NCBI GenBank assembly: GCA_016765075.1
Contig: JAESQP010000137.1
Span: 1 to 38,194 of the forward strand
Reading direction: 5' to 3'
Length of the DNA: 38,194 nucleotides
Origin: Gammaproteobacteria bacterium
GTDB taxonomy: Bacteria; Pseudomonadota; Gammaproteobacteria; GCA-2400775
Shown in pieces: positions 1 to 9,305 of this stretch (its first letter is position 1; each line of letters opens with the position of its first letter). A program made the position numbers and the translations under genes. Below the pieces are notes generated by a model. It was not told where the DNA came from and did no database searches. It worked only from the letters and a program-made list of their open reading frames with translations.

Positions 1-279
1 CACGAACGTGCCTACGATCAAATGATGACAGTGCTCGCTGAGCGATATGGTGTCAATGCCAATGTCATCGTATTCAGCGCTATTGGCGAAGATGGCACCA
101 AGGGTTGCCAGAAAGTTCTTGCATCAGGCGGCCGAGTTTGGTTGCAAAAAGGTCAAGTTAGCTATGCCAGCCGATTAGCACAGCAGCCACGTGATGAAGC
201 TCATCATAATAAACAGCTACTTGAAACTGCGTCTGCTATCGAGTTAGCACAACGTTTGAACGATCTGTATAAGCATTAG
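1..279 (+). CDS. CheB/ChpB-type protein-glutamate methylesterase, C-terminal fragment
   Basis: The reading frame is open from the first base of the window, so only about the last 92 residues are present. The segment VFSAIGEDGTKG matches the catalytic-Asp loop of CheB-type methylesterases (family pattern SGMGxDG), and GGRVWLQ matches the strand that follows it. Full-length proteins remove methyl groups from chemoreceptor glutamates; the ChpB branch works with the Pil/Chp system that controls type IV pili. Which branch this is cannot be told from the tail alone. The end lies 14 bp from the convergent rsmE stop, with no terminator visible between them. The catalytic Ser and His are outside the window, so activity cannot be judged. 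Confidence 0.7.
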   Translation, partial: HERAYDQMMTVLAERYGVNANVIVFSAIGEDGTKGCQKVLASGGRVWLQKGQVSYASRLAQQPRDEAHHNKQLLETASAIELAQRLNDLYKH

Positions 280-293
280 CTTGGGTTAGACAA

Positions 294-1031
294 TCACATG
301 TCGCCCCAACGACTTTGAATGGCTGAGATAGCAGCAATGGCAGCGGTTTCGGTGCGCAAGATACGTGGCCCAAATTGCTTGGGTTGAAACCCTGCGTTGT
401 TGAGCATATGAATTTCACCGTCGCTCAAGCCACCTTCTGGCCCGATTAAAATACTGATAGATGCATTTTCAGTAACGGTCTCTGTAGCCAGTGTTTGCTT
501 TGCTTCAGGGTGTAATAGCCATCGATGATCGGATGTGATGGCAGCGTTCTTTGAAATATTTATTATGTCTGTTAACGCATGTAATTGCGGTAGTCGATTA
601 CGGCCACATTGCTCGCAGGCATTACTTATTATAGCTTGCCAATGATTAAGGCGACTGCGCGCGCGCTTAGCGTCAAGCTTAACGTTACAGCGTTCACTAG
701 TAAGTGGACGAATGGAAGTGACGCCTAGCTCAACGGCTTTTTGAATGACCCAATCCATTTTTTCGCCACGCGATAGAACTTGTAATAGTTCAATGTGTAG
801 CGGCGATTCACGATCAGTGGTGGTTTCGTTGCCTATTGTTAATTGCGCGCTACGTTTGCCGCTGACATCTAGCATTGAATGATAAGCATGGCCTTCGCCA
901 TCAAAGGCCTCAATTTCACAGCCATTACGCAGGCGCAAAACGTTGAGCACATAATGTGTGGTGGACGCATCTAACGATGTCGTTGAGTTGCTGCTAAGTT
1001 TTGCCGCGATATAAAGTCTGTGTTTGGCCAC
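294..1031 (-). CDS. rsmE: 16S rRNA m3U1498 methyltransferase RsmE
   Basis: This 245-residue protein has the RsmE layout: an N-terminal PUA-like RNA-binding part (about 1-75) and a C-terminal SPOUT/trefoil-knot methyltransferase domain. The SAM-binding knot is visible as ILIGPEGG followed by LGxRILRTETA-type sequence (here FGPRILRTETAAIAAISAIQ). RsmE methylates N3 of U1498 in 16S rRNA in assembled 30S subunits, using SAM. The start is GTG at 1031 (MAKHRLYIAAKL, matching usual RsmE N-termini); no good Shine-Dalgarno is visible, and translation may be coupled to metF, which ends 32 bp upstream. It is the last gene of the metK-ahcY-metF-rsmE transcription unit, which makes SAM and uses it. Confidence 0.95.
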   Translation of the reverse strand: MAKHRLYIAAKLSSNSTTSLDASTTHYVLNVLRLRNGCEIEAFDGEGHAYHSMLDVSGKRSAQLTIGNETTTDRESPLHIELLQVLSRGEKMDWVIQKAVELGVTSIRPLTSERCNVKLDAKRARSRLNHWQAIISNACEQCGRNRLPQLHALTDIINISKNAAITSDHRWLLHPEAKQTLATETVTENASISILIGPEGGLSDGEIHMLNNAGFQPKQFGPRILRTETAAIAAISAIQSRWGDM

Positions 1032-1063
1032 GAGAGTGATGTGCTGTAAGAGCTTGCTTAGCT

Positions 1064-1903
1064 CTAACCTTGTAGTTGCCGCCAGATTGCCAGCGTTGCT
1101 TTAGTTTGGTTCATGGTATAAAAATGTAGCCCTGGCGCATCGCCCTCAAGCAGTGTGCCGCAGAGCTCAGTGATAATATCGGTACCAAAATCACGTAGAG
1201 ATTCCATGTCATCGCCAAAGCCCTCAAGGCGACGACGTATCCAGCGCGGGATTTCAGCGCCGCAAGCATCGGAAAACCGTGCCAACTGAGTATAGTTAGT
1301 AATGGGCATGATGCCGGGAACAATGGGGATGTTAATGTTTGCTGCGCTGCAATCGTCGAGCAAGCGAAAATAGGCATCGGCATTGAAAAAATATTGTGTT
1401 AAGGCACTGTCGGCGCCGGCGTCAACTTTGCGTTTAAAATTGGTTATATCCTCTTGAGCAGACCGTGCTTGCGGATGAAACTCAGGATAGGCGGCGACTT
1501 CGATGTGAAAATGATCGCCGGTTGTTTTGCGGATGAATTCGACTAATTCATTGGCATAATTGAACTCGCCTGGATCGCGCATGCCTGATGGCATATCGCC
1601 ACGCAATGCGACGATACGTTTTACCCCTTTACTTTGATATACCTCCAAGAGCTCGCGAATACTGCTTTCGGTTGAACCAATACAAGAGAGGTGAGGGGCT
1701 ACATCAATGCCAGTGGCGCTGCTAATGTTTGATACGCATTCAAGGGTATTGTCGCGGGTGCTACCGCCAGCACCAAAGGTAACTGAGAAGAACTCAGGGG
1801 CTAACTCTGCCAGGGTTGCACTGGTTTGCGCAAGCCGTTCGGCGGCTTGCGCATTTTTCGGTGGAAAAAATTCGAAGCTAATAGTGCGTTGATCGTTTTC
1901 CAC
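1064..1903 (-). CDS. metF: Methylenetetrahydrofolate reductase MetF
   Basis: This 279-residue cytosolic flavoenzyme reduces 5,10-methylene-THF to 5-methyl-THF, the methyl donor for methionine synthesis. The hallmark N-terminal ISFEFFPPKN is at residues 8-17 and supplies the catalytic Glu. FSVTFGAGGSTRDNT, the ALRGD strand (RIVALRGDMPSG) and ALTQYFF are all typical of the TIM-barrel family. Length is slightly below E. coli MetF (296). The start is GTG at 1903, with an AGAGA-type ribosome site about 7 nt upstream. It begins 20 bp after the ahcY stop, so the two are surely co-transcribed. The neighbourhood joins folate one-carbon units to the SAM cycle: AhcY yields homocysteine, MetF the methyl group, and MetK turns methionine into SAM. 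Confidence 0.97.
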   Translation of the reverse strand: MENDQRTISFEFFPPKNAQAAERLAQTSATLAELAPEFFSVTFGAGGSTRDNTLECVSNISSATGIDVAPHLSCIGSTESSIRELLEVYQSKGVKRIVALRGDMPSGMRDPGEFNYANELVEFIRKTTGDHFHIEVAAYPEFHPQARSAQEDITNFKRKVDAGADSALTQYFFNADAYFRLLDDCSAANINIPIVPGIMPITNYTQLARFSDACGAEIPRWIRRRLEGFGDDMESLRDFGTDIITELCGTLLEGDAPGLHFYTMNQTKATLAIWRQLQG

Positions 1904-1923
1904 GTTATATCTCTACTTTAATT

Positions 1924-3240
1924 TTAATAACGATAATGCTTTGGTTTATACGGGCCGTCTTTGTCTACGTCAATATATTTGGCCTGTTCATCGGTGAGTT
2001 CGGTGAGGTTTGCGCCAACTTGTTTTAGGTGCAGGCGTGCGACTTTCTCATCCAGCTTCTTCGGCAAGACATAGACTTTGTTTTCGTAATTATCGGTGTT
2101 GTTCCACAATTCAATCTGCGCTAGCACCTGGTTAGTGAACGAGTTGGACATAACAAAGCTTGGGTGACCGGTGCCGCAGCCAAGGTTCACTAAGCGTCCC
2201 TCAGCCAATAAAATAATGCGTTTGCCGTCAGGGAAGATAATATGGTCGACCTGGGGTTTGATGTTTTCCCATGTGTATTGTTTCAATGAGGCGACGGCAA
2301 TTTCAGAATCAAAATGGCCAATATTGCAAACGATGGCCTGATCTTTCATTTGTTTCATGTGCTCATGGGTAATGATGTCAACGTTACCGGTGGTGGTGAC
2401 AAAGATATTCGCTTGTGAACAAGCTTCATCCATTGTCACGACACGATAGCCTTCCATTGCAGCTTGTAGCGCACAGATAGGGTCGATCTCGGTAATCCAT
2501 ACGGTGGCGCCGAGGCCGCGCAGGGATTGCGCGCTGCCCTTGCCGACATCGCCGTAGCCTAAAACCACGGCAACTTTACCGGCGATCATGACATCGGTTG
2601 CACGTTTGATGCTGTCTACCAAAGATTCGCGGCAACCATAGAGGTTGTCGAATTTCGATTTGGTGACTGAGTCGTTAACGTTAAACGCAGGCACTTTTAA
2701 CGAGCCATCACGCATCATATTATAGAGGCGATGAACACCGGTGGTGGTTTCTTCAGACAGGCCTTTGACATCCTTGAGCAGTTCGCCGTATTTCTCATGC
2801 ATGAGTATGGTGAGGTCGCCACCGTCATCGAGAATCAAATTGGGTCGCCAATTGTCGGGGCCAAAAATGCTTTGTTCTATGCACCACCAGAACTCTTCAT
2901 CGGTCTCGCCTTTCCAGGCAAAGACAGGAATGTTGGCGGCGGCCATGGCTGCGGCAGCATGATCTTGAGTAGAGAAAATATTACACGATGACCAGCGTAC
3001 TTCTGCGCCAAGATCAAGCAGTGTTTCGATTAATACCGCAGTTTGAATGGTCATGTGCAGGCAGCCAGCGATACGCGCGCCTTTTAATGGTTTTTCTACA
3101 CTATATTCTTTACGCAGTGCCATCAATCCAGGCATTTCGCTTTCAGCAATATTGATTTCTTTGCGCCCCCAATCCGCCAACGACATGTCAGCGACTTTGT
3201 AATCAGGGCTCAGGTTTTCTATTGGTGCGGCAAGACTCAT
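1924..3240 (-). CDS. ahcY: S-adenosylhomocysteine hydrolase AhcY
   Basis: This 438-residue NAD-dependent enzyme reversibly splits S-adenosylhomocysteine into homocysteine and adenosine, relieving product inhibition of methyltransferases. Visible family signatures are the substrate domain ([14 protein letters not shown]), [17 protein letters not shown], the Rossmann loop [40 protein letters not shown] and the C-terminal YKPKHYRY tail that completes the neighbouring active site in the tetramer. The start is ATG at 3240, with GGAG 9 nt upstream. It lies 47 bp downstream of metK. No SAH-riboswitch pattern is present in that short gap, so regulation should come from the metK promoter and leader. 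Confidence 0.98.
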   Translation of the reverse strand: MSLAAPIENLSPDYKVADMSLADWGRKEINIAESEMPGLMALRKEYSVEKPLKGARIAGCLHMTIQTAVLIETLLDLGAEVRWSSCNIFSTQDHAAAAMAAANIPVFAWKGETDEEFWWCIEQSIFGPDNWRPNLILDDGGDLTILMHEKYGELLKDVKGLSEETTTGVHRLYNMMRDGSLKVPAFNVNDSVTKSKFDNLYGCRESLVDSIKRATDVMIAGKVAVVLGYGDVGKGSAQSLRGLGATVWITEIDPICALQAAMEGYRVVTMDEACSQANIFVTTTGNVDIITHEHMKQMKDQAIVCNIGHFDSEIAVASLKQYTWENIKPQVDHIIFPDGKRIILLAEGRLVNLGCGTGHPSFVMSNSFTNQVLAQIELWNNTDNYENKVYVLPKKLDEKVARLHLKQVGANLTELTDEQAKYIDVDKDGPYKPKHYRY

Positions 3241-3287
3241 TTAGTGTATCTCCATTAAGAATGTTTCAATAATATCGGGCTATTAGC

Positions 3288-4454
3288 TTAGCTGTTAATG
3301 CCTGCGGCGTTGCTGAGTGCATCAGCTTTATCTGTCTTTTCCCAGGAAAAGCCCGCTTCTTCACGGCCAAAATGGCCGTAACTGGCCGTGGCCGTGTAAA
3401 TAGGCTTAAGCAGATCGAGCATTTTTATCAGGCCACGTGGGCGCAGATCAAAATGTTGTTTTACCAGCGCAACAATTTTTTGATCGCTTATTTTACCAGT
3501 ACCGAAGGTGTCGATACTGATCGAGGTGGGTTCGGCGACGCCGATGGCGTAGGAGATCTGGATTTCACAGCGATCGGCAAGCCCGGCTGCTACCAGATTT
3601 TTAGCAACATAACGGCCAGCATAGGCAGCCGAACGGTCGACTTTGCTAGGGTCTTTACCAGAAAAGGCACCGCCGCCATGGCGTGCCATGCCGCCATAGG
3701 TGTCAACAATGATTTTGCGGCCAGTCAGCCCGCAGTCACCGACCGGGCCACCAATAACGAAGCGACCGGTTGGATTAATATGAATTTTGGTGGTTTTACT
3801 CAACCATTTGGCGGGTAAAACCGGTTTGATGATCTCTTCCATCACCGCTTCATGTAGCGTGTCGTTGTCGATTTCAGGGTTGTGCTGTGTTGACAACACA
3901 ACGGTATCAATGCCAACAGGCGTATTGTTTTCATAACGGAAAGTGAGCTGGCTTTTGGCGTCGGGACGTAGCCAAGGTAGCGTGCCGTTTTTTCTCACCT
4001 CAGCCTGACGTCTAACTAGGCGGTGAGCATACGTAATGGGCGCTGGCATCAAGACATCTGTCTCGTTGCTGGCATAGCCAAACATCAGACCCTGGTCACC
4101 GGCGCCTTGCTCGCCATCTTCGCCTTCATCAACCCCCATGGCAATATCGGGGGATTGTTTGCCAATACCATTCAATACCGCGCAAGACTCCCAGTCAAAG
4201 CCCATCTCAGAACTGTTGTAGCCAATTTCCTTTACTGTGGTACGCACGATCTCTTCGAGGTCAACCCAGGCATTGGTAGTGATTTCACCAGCAATCAAGA
4301 CCATGCCGGTTTTTACCAGAGTCTCGCAGGCAACGCGTGCGGCGGGATCCTGGGTCAGCAATGCGTCCAGCACAGCATCCGAGATTTGGTCGGCGATTTT
4401 GTCGGGGTGACCCTCAGAGACGGACTCAGAGGTAAAAAGAGTGTTGTGCGACAT
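3288..4454 (-). CDS. metK: S-adenosylmethionine synthetase MetK
   Basis: This 388-residue cytosolic enzyme makes SAM from methionine and ATP. Recognisable motifs are [20 protein letters not shown] near the N-terminus (ATP binding), [12 protein letters not shown] (methionine/ATP loop), GGPxGDxGLTGRKI, and the P-loop [19 protein letters not shown]. Length equals the family norm (about 384). The start is ATG at 4454, preceded by AGGGGA with about 9 nt spacing. It is the first gene of the minus-strand methyl-cycle operon. The candidate promoter at 4686-4715 would give an unusually long leader of about 225 nt (see the separate entries). Confidence 0.98.
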   Translation of the reverse strand: MSHNTLFTSESVSEGHPDKIADQISDAVLDALLTQDPAARVACETLVKTGMVLIAGEITTNAWVDLEEIVRTTVKEIGYNSSEMGFDWESCAVLNGIGKQSPDIAMGVDEGEDGEQGAGDQGLMFGYASNETDVLMPAPITYAHRLVRRQAEVRKNGTLPWLRPDAKSQLTFRYENNTPVGIDTVVLSTQHNPEIDNDTLHEAVMEEIIKPVLPAKWLSKTTKIHINPTGRFVIGGPVGDCGLTGRKIIVDTYGGMARHGGGAFSGKDPSKVDRSAAYAGRYVAKNLVAAGLADRCEIQISYAIGVAEPTSISIDTFGTGKISDQKIVALVKQHFDLRPRGLIKMLDLLKPIYTATASYGHFGREEAGFSWEKTDKADALSNAAGINS

Positions 4455-4512
4455 GTGTGACGTATCCCCTATGTGATTTTAGCCATGATTCAGAGTTGTG
4501 TGAGGCGTCTAA

Positions 4513-4527
4513 CCTACACCATGTAGG
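4513..4527 (-). promoter_or_regulatory. Hairpin in the metK 5' leader
   Basis: A perfect inverted repeat with 6-bp arms (CCTACA/TGTAGG) and a 3-nt loop lies about 60 nt upstream of the metK start. Other complementary pairs in the same leader are CCAGT...ACTGG and TACCC...GGGTA (about 4628-4667) and GCTTC-CTG-GAAGC (about 4570-4582). Together they suggest a folded leader. I do not recognise any known SAM or SAH riboswitch class in it. Confidence 0.4.
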
Positions 4528-4685
4528 CAACTATTTTGGATGTTTAAGGCCAATTGAGTTTGGTTGGTTGCTTCCAGGAAGCGTACTCTAGAGCGTTCTA
4601 AGCCGTTGAGCCAGTATTACCCACATATTATGTATGCTGCGAAGAAGGGGTATTTTTTACCACACTGGAGCTTTTTTCAAGTTCC

Positions 4686-4715
4686 AGTATAATAGGCCGC
4701 CCCGTGATCTGCCAA
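4686..4715 (-). promoter_or_regulatory. Candidate sigma70 promoter of the metK-ahcY-metF-rsmE operon
   Basis: Read on the minus strand, TTGGCA (4715-4710) is separated by 18 nt from TATACT (4691-4686); each differs from the sigma70 consensus hexamer by one base. Transcription would start near 4679, giving a leader of about 225 nt before metK. An overlapping TTATAC with 17-nt spacing is an alternative -10. Assigned from sequence pattern only. Confidence 0.5.
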
Positions 4716-4777
4716 AATAGTTTATTGCTCGAGCGCTGGGGCCAGAAATATAACGTACTGCCTGAGGGTTGCGTGGC

Positions 4778-4835
4778 GATTTTCACTGGAGAAGTTCTGC
4801 TGTGAAGATTTTCGCTGGTACCGTTCTGGCAGTGA
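4778..4835 (+). repeat. Tandem imperfect direct repeat upstream of tkt
   Basis: Two adjacent copies of about 28-29 nt start at 4778 and 4807. Both share GATTTTC, CTGG and GTTCTG in the same spacing and end in GTGA. The period of 29 nt is close to three helical turns, so the two copies would present on the same face of DNA, as expected for a pair of activator or repressor sites. They lie about 120-175 bp upstream of the tkt start. Confidence 0.45.
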
Positions 4836-4953
4836 GCTGTCGAAATGCACTCCGTAAGCTTTTTTAGTGTAATTGTGTGCGGGTATGGTTTGCTCGACAG
4901 TCTATAACAACGAATTTTATAGCTATTAATGGCTATTATTGAAGGAGAGATCG

Positions 4954-6948
4954 ATGCCCTCTCGGACTGACTTGGCCAATGCGATTCGTGCATTGAGCAT
5001 GGATGCCGTACAAAAAGCGAATTCTGGACACCCTGGTATGCCTATGGGAATGGCGGATATCGCCGAAGTGTTGTGGAATGATTATTTGCGCCACAACCCG
5101 GCCAACCCTCATTGGGACAACCGCGACCGCTTTATTTTGTCGAATGGTCACGGTTCCATGTTGCATTATTCTCTACTGCATCTGTCGGGTTACGACCTGC
5201 CTGTTGATGAACTTAAGCAGTTTCGTCAAATGCATTCAAAAACACCCGGCCACCCGGAATATGGCTATACAGACGGCGTTGAAACCACGACCGGGCCGCT
5301 AGGCCAGGGTTTGACTAATGCGGTCGGTATGGCGATTGCCGAAAAAGTAATGGCAGCGCGTTTTAATACCGATTCTTATAAGATTGTTGATCACTTTACC
5401 TATGTCTTTTTAGGTGATGGTTGCTTAATGGAAGGTATTTCGCATGAGGCCTGCTCGCTAGCCGGTACCTTAGGCTTAGGTAAATTGATTGCTTTCTATG
5501 ACGACAATGGTATTTCTATTGATGGCGATGTCGAAGGTTGGTTTACCGATGACTCAGTCAAGCGCTTTGAAGCCTACGGTTGGCATGTTATTGCCGATGT
5601 TGATGGCCATGACCCCGATGCGCTACATATGGCGATACGTAATGCCCGTGCCGAGCCTGATAAACCAACAATGATCTGTTGTAAGACGGTGATTGGTCAG
5701 GGTTCGCCCAATAAAGCCGGTGGCCATGAGTGTCATGGTGCGGCGCTGGGTGATGAAGAAATTGCACTGACGCGCAAAAATATCGGTTGGCCGCATGCGC
5801 CGTTTGAAATTCCAGACGATATCTACGCAGGCTGGGATGCCAAGAAAACGGGTGCCGACCTGGAAGGCGATTGGGATGCCCAGTTTGCCAAATATGAAAA
5901 CGCCTATCCTGAGCTGGCGATCGAATATAAACGTCGTATGGCAGGGGAATTGCCAGCTGATTGGGCAGATAAAGCGGCGGCTTATGTTAGTGATGTTAAC
6001 GCTAAAGCTGCAAAAATTGCGACCCGTCAAGCGTCACAAAAAGCGATTGAAGCGTTTGCGCCAATGTTGCCGGAGTTGTTAGGTGGCTCAGCTGATTTGG
6101 CGCCTTCTAATTTGACCATGTGGTCAGGCTCCAAGAGCATGACAGCGGCAGCCGATGGCGACGCTAACTATATTCACTACGGTGTGCGTGAGTTTGCCAT
6201 GTCGGCGATTATGAATGGCATTGTTATTCACGGTGGGTTTATCCCGTATGGCGCTACGTTCCTTGTTTTTTCTGATTATGCCCGCAATGCAATGCGCATG
6301 GCAGCGTTGATGAAAATTCAAAGTATCTTTGTTTTTACCCATGACTCGATTGGTTTGGGTGAAGATGGCCCGACTCACCAGCCAGTTGAGCATGTCAGCT
6401 CATTGCGTATTATTCCTGGTATGCATGTTTGGCGCCCGTGTGATGCGGTCGAGTCTGCTGTCAGTTGGAAAGTGGCAATTGAGAGCAAGAATCAGCCAAG
6501 TACCTTGGTATTTTCACGTCAGGGCTTGCCGCATCAGCCGCGTAATGATGCGCAAATTGCCAATATCGAAAAAGGCGGTTATATCTTGTTAGAGGGTGGT
6601 GCCAATCCCGATGCGATTATTATCGCTACCGGTTCTGAGATCGAGCTTGCCGTTGAGGCGGCCAAGGCAATGTCAGGCAAGAATATCCGCGTAGTCTCTA
6701 TTCCGTGCCTAGAGATTTTTGAAGCGCAAGATGCCGCCTATAAGGAATCAGTATTACCCCGCGCGGTGACTGCTCGTGTTGCGGTTGAAGCCGGTGTACC
6801 TCACATTTGGAAAGGCTATGTCGGTTTTGGCGGGAAAGTGATTGGCATGACCACCTTCGGTGAATCTGCACCAGCTAGCGATTTGTTTAAACATTTTGGT
6901 TTTACTGTAGATAATGTTGTTGCCGCAGTCAACGATGTGCTGGCTTAG
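4954..6948 (+). CDS. tkt: Transketolase
   Basis: This 664-residue thiamine-diphosphate enzyme moves two-carbon ketol units between sugar phosphates in the pentose-phosphate pathway (or the Calvin cycle). Signatures are [15 protein letters not shown] (about 22-36), the ThDP/metal motif [13 protein letters not shown] followed by DDN, the middle-domain [22 protein letters not shown] with catalytic residues, and a C-terminal transketolase domain. Length matches E. coli TktA (663). The start is ATG at 4954, with AAGGAGA at 4942-4948. A TTG at 4939 in the same frame lies before this ribosome site and is rejected. It is the first gene of tkt-gap-pgk-pyk-fba; gap follows after 48 bp. Confidence 0.98.
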   Translation: MPSRTDLANAIRALSMDAVQKANSGHPGMPMGMADIAEVLWNDYLRHNPANPHWDNRDRFILSNGHGSMLHYSLLHLSGYDLPVDELKQFRQMHSKTPGHPEYGYTDGVETTTGPLGQGLTNAVGMAIAEKVMAARFNTDSYKIVDHFTYVFLGDGCLMEGISHEACSLAGTLGLGKLIAFYDDNGISIDGDVEGWFTDDSVKRFEAYGWHVIADVDGHDPDALHMAIRNARAEPDKPTMICCKTVIGQGSPNKAGGHECHGAALGDEEIALTRKNIGWPHAPFEIPDDIYAGWDAKKTGADLEGDWDAQFAKYENAYPELAIEYKRRMAGELPADWADKAAAYVSDVNAKAAKIATRQASQKAIEAFAPMLPELLGGSADLAPSNLTMWSGSKSMTAAADGDANYIHYGVREFAMSAIMNGIVIHGGFIPYGATFLVFSDYARNAMRMAALMKIQSIFVFTHDSIGLGEDGPTHQPVEHVSSLRIIPGMHVWRPCDAVESAVSWKVAIESKNQPSTLVFSRQGLPHQPRNDAQIANIEKGGYILLEGGANPDAIIIATGSEIELAVEAAKAMSGKNIRVVSIPCLEIFEAQDAAYKESVLPRAVTARVAVEAGVPHIWKGYVGFGGKVIGMTTFGESAPASDLFKHFGFTVDNVVAAVNDVLA

Positions 6949-6996
6949 AAAATATTGCTAGCCAAACGTTTTTATTGAAACTATTAGGGAGTTGAT

Positions 6997-8010
6997 ATGA
7001 GTATTAAAGTAGCAATCAACGGCTATGGCCGTATTGGTCGTAACGTTTTACGTGCCCTTTATGAGTCAGGTCGTAGCGATGAAATCGAGATCGTTGCGAT
7101 TAACGACTTGGGTGACAGCAACACCAATGCCCACTTGACTAAATACGATTCCGTGCACGGTAAATTCGCTGCCGATGTTTCAGTGGATGGTGACACTATG
7201 GTCGTCAATGGTGATCGTATTCGCGTATTTGCCGAGCGTGATCCGTCCAAATTACCTTGGGCTGAGTTGGGCGTTGATGTGGTGCATGAGTGCACGGGCT
7301 TCTTTGCCAACAAAGCAAAAGCGTCTGCTCACCTGCAAGCAGGTGCCAAGAAAGTGATTATTTCTGCGCCGGGTGGTGGCGATGTGGATGCAACGATTGT
7401 TTTCGGTGTTAACCACAAGATTTTAAAAGCGACTGATACAGTTATCTCTAATGCGTCGTGCACAACTAACTGTTTAGCACCTTTAATCAAACCTATCCAT
7501 GACCGTATCGGTATTGAGTATGGTTTGATGACCACGATTCATTCTTACACCAATGATCAGGTTTTAACAGACGTCTATCACTCGGATTTGCGTCGCGCGC
7601 GTTCTGCCACCTTATCGCAAATTCCTACCAAGACCGGTGCCGCAGCAGCTGTGGGCTTGGTCATGCCTGAGTTGAACGGTAAGCTGGATGGTTTTGCTAT
7701 GCGCGTGCCGACAGCCAATGTCTCAATTGTTGATTTGACTTTTGTGCCCAGGAAACCAACGAGCAAAGAAGCCATTAATGTGATTTTGAAGGAAGCCTCT
7801 GAAGGCGACCTTAAAGGTATACTGAATTATAGTGATGGGCCAATGGTATCGATTGATTTTAACCATGATCCAGCGTCTTCGACTTATGATGCCACCTTGA
7901 CCAAGGTGATTGGTAGTAAGTTGATTAAGATCTGTGCTTGGTATGATAACGAGTGGGGTTTCTCAAACCGCATGCTTGATACCACCGTTGCCTTGATGAA
8001 TGCTAAATAG
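6997..8010 (+). CDS. gap: Glyceraldehyde-3-phosphate dehydrogenase, type I
   Basis: This 337-residue enzyme converts glyceraldehyde-3-phosphate, phosphate and NAD(P) to 1,3-bisphosphoglycerate. It has the N-terminal Rossmann motif [21 protein letters not shown] at the cofactor-ribose position (an Asp there usually means NAD preference), the catalytic SCTTNCLAP with Cys155, the TIHSYTNDQ loop carrying the catalytic His, and [12 protein letters not shown] near the C-terminus. In some gammaproteobacteria the gene at this locus is epd (erythrose-4-phosphate dehydrogenase). The HSYTNDQ and [12 protein letters not shown] segments here fit true Gap rather than Epd. The start is ATG, with AGGGAG upstream. 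Confidence 0.95.
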   Translation: MSIKVAINGYGRIGRNVLRALYESGRSDEIEIVAINDLGDSNTNAHLTKYDSVHGKFAADVSVDGDTMVVNGDRIRVFAERDPSKLPWAELGVDVVHECTGFFANKAKASAHLQAGAKKVIISAPGGGDVDATIVFGVNHKILKATDTVISNASCTTNCLAPLIKPIHDRIGIEYGLMTTIHSYTNDQVLTDVYHSDLRRARSATLSQIPTKTGAAAAVGLVMPELNGKLDGFAMRVPTANVSIVDLTFVPRKPTSKEAINVILKEASEGDLKGILNYSDGPMVSIDFNHDPASSTYDATLTKVIGSKLIKICAWYDNEWGFSNRMLDTTVALMNAK

Positions 8011-8032
8011 TTTTAGTCGTTGATATTGTTCG

Positions 8033-8054
8033 GGTGGCCGCTTTTGCGGCCACC
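8033..8054 (+). promoter_or_regulatory. Perfect intercistronic hairpin between gap and pgk
   Basis: GGTGGCCGC and its complement GCGGCCACC flank a TTTT loop, giving a 9-bp GC-rich stem 22 nt after the gap stop and 19 nt before the pgk start. No U-tract follows, so it is unlikely to be a strong terminator. Such hairpins often protect the 3' end of an upstream mRNA segment or mark a processing site, which would let gap message outlast pgk message. That role is an inference. Confidence 0.6.
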
Positions 8055-8073
8055 GCTGTTTCTGGAGTTTCTT

Positions 8074-9252
8074 ATGTCAGTCTTGAAGATGATAGATATG
8101 GATTTGGCGGGGAAGCGTGTACTGATTCGCCAGGATTTGAATGTGCCGTTAAAAGACGGCAAGATTGCCGACGACACGCGTATTCGTGCCTCGTTGGCAA
8201 CGATTAGACAAGCACGTGATGCTGGTGCCTGTGTGATGTTAATGTCTCATTTAGGTCGCCCAAGCGAAGGCGAATTTGATGAGGCGGCTTCGCTGGCTCC
8301 TGTGGCTCAATATATCACTGATAATTGTGATATCCCCGTGCGTCTTGTTAAAGATTGGCTTGATGGTGCAGACGTTGCCGCAGGCGAAGTTGTGCTGTGT
8401 GAGAATGTGCGCTTCAATAAGGGTGAAAAAGCCAACGATGATGCATTGTCGAAAAAGATGGCGGCACTATGCGATATCTTTGTCATGGATGCCTTTGGTA
8501 CAGCTCACCGTGCTCAAGCGTCGACACATGGTGTGGCTAAATATGCTCCGGTTGCCTGCGCAGGCCCTCTGCTTGCCAATGAGCTGGAAGCCTTAGGCAA
8601 AGCCTTAGATAACCCAGCGCGGCCAATGGTTGCCATTGTTGGTGGCTCTAAGGTTTCAACGAAGCTGACAGTGTTGAAATCATTATCAAAAGTGGTTGAC
8701 CAACTCATTGTTGGCGGGGGCATTGCCAATACATTTATTGCTGCTGCGGGCCATTGTGTGGGCAAGTCCTTGTGTGAGCATGACCTGATTGATGTGGCTA
8801 AAGAGTTGTCTGCTGAGGCCAAAGCGCGTGGTGGTGATATTCCAATACCCAGTGATGTAGTCTGCGCTAAAGAGTTTTCAGAAAATGCGGCGGCCACACT
8901 GAAATGCGCCGAAGAAACTGCTGACGACGACATGATTTTTGATGTTGGGCCAAAGACTTCTGAAGCCTTTGCCGAGATTTTGAAAAAGGCGGGAACGATT
9001 GTTTGGAACGGCCCGATTGGGGTGTTTGAATTCGACCAGTTTGGTGAAGGCACCAAGGCCTTAGCCATGGCGATTGCTGACAGTGACGCGTTTTCCATCG
9101 CTGGTGGTGGTGACACTCTGGCTGCTGTCGCAAAATACGGTATTACTGATAAGGTCTCTTATATATCCACTGGTGGTGGCGCTTTTCTGGAGTTTTTAGA
9201 AGGTAAAAAGTTGCCTGCAGTCGAGATTCTTGAGCAGCGCGCAGCGGATTAA
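8074..9252 (+). CDS. pgk: Phosphoglycerate kinase
   Basis: This 392-residue two-domain cytosolic enzyme transfers phosphate from 1,3-bisphosphoglycerate to ADP. Visible signatures are [29 protein letters not shown] (3-PG site), [50 protein letters not shown], and the C-terminal nucleotide segment [17 protein letters not shown] with GGGDT. The start is ATG at 8074, after TGGAG. The frame stays open upstream to 8020 but would run through the gap-pgk hairpin and lacks any family similarity, so it is not used. A terminator-like hairpin follows the stop. Confidence 0.98.
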   Translation: MSVLKMIDMDLAGKRVLIRQDLNVPLKDGKIADDTRIRASLATIRQARDAGACVMLMSHLGRPSEGEFDEAASLAPVAQYITDNCDIPVRLVKDWLDGADVAAGEVVLCENVRFNKGEKANDDALSKKMAALCDIFVMDAFGTAHRAQASTHGVAKYAPVACAGPLLANELEALGKALDNPARPMVAIVGGSKVSTKLTVLKSLSKVVDQLIVGGGIANTFIAAAGHCVGKSLCEHDLIDVAKELSAEAKARGGDIPIPSDVVCAKEFSENAAATLKCAEETADDDMIFDVGPKTSEAFAEILKKAGTIVWNGPIGVFEFDQFGEGTKALAMAIADSDAFSIAGGGDTLAAVAKYGITDKVSYISTGGGAFLEFLEGKKLPAVEILEQRAAD

Positions 9253-9255
9253 TGT

Positions 9256-9289
9256 GTAAATGGTTTTAACCGTTTACTGTATTTTTTTT
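9256..9289 (+). terminator. Candidate intrinsic terminator/attenuator between pgk and pyk
   Basis: A 9-bp stem (GTAAATGGT with ACCGTTTAC, including one G-U pair) around a 4-nt loop is followed, after TGTA, by eight T residues. It begins 4 nt after the pgk stop and lies in the 53-bp gap before pyk. The stem is AT-rich, so termination is probably partial, lowering pyk and fba relative to tkt-gap-pgk. Confidence 0.55.
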
Positions 9290-9305
9290 AATAAAATGAG
9301 TCGAC

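Larger units (their letters stand above)
4455..4953. other. Divergent intergenic region between metK and tkt
   Basis: About 500 bp without a credible gene, carrying the control regions for two divergent operons. It holds a minus-strand sigma70-like promoter for metK (4686-4715), a structured metK leader (4455-4679), a hairpin with a 9-bp stem including one G-U pair (4665-4687) that overlaps the promoter, and a tandem imperfect direct repeat on the tkt side (4778-4835). An antisense frame runs through part of it but has no protein-like composition or family resemblance. The tkt promoter itself was not identified with confidence. Confidence 0.7.

Noticed and set aside
3241-3287. SAH riboswitch between metK and ahcY
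   Set aside because: The gap is only 47 bp and lacks the conserved GAGCGCTGC-type core; the metK leader lacks it as well.
4503-4510. Single MetJ-box-like octamer (AGACGCCT on the minus strand) in the metK leader
   Set aside because: MetJ binds tandem octamers; neighbouring octamers do not match, so one 7/8 match is not enough.
4939-4953. TTG start five codons upstream of the tkt ATG
   Set aside because: The Shine-Dalgarno AAGGAGA (4942-4948) lies inside this extension and is well placed for the ATG at 4954, which also gives the family-standard length.
6997-8010. Erythrose-4-phosphate dehydrogenase (Epd), often found at this position between tkt and pgk
   Set aside because: The HSYTNDQ loop and [12 protein letters not shown] segment fit Gap; the ALYESGR helix alone resembles Epd.
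8514-9116. Long antisense open frame within pgk
   Set aside because: Shadow frame of a strongly conserved gene, without ribosome site or protein-like motifs.
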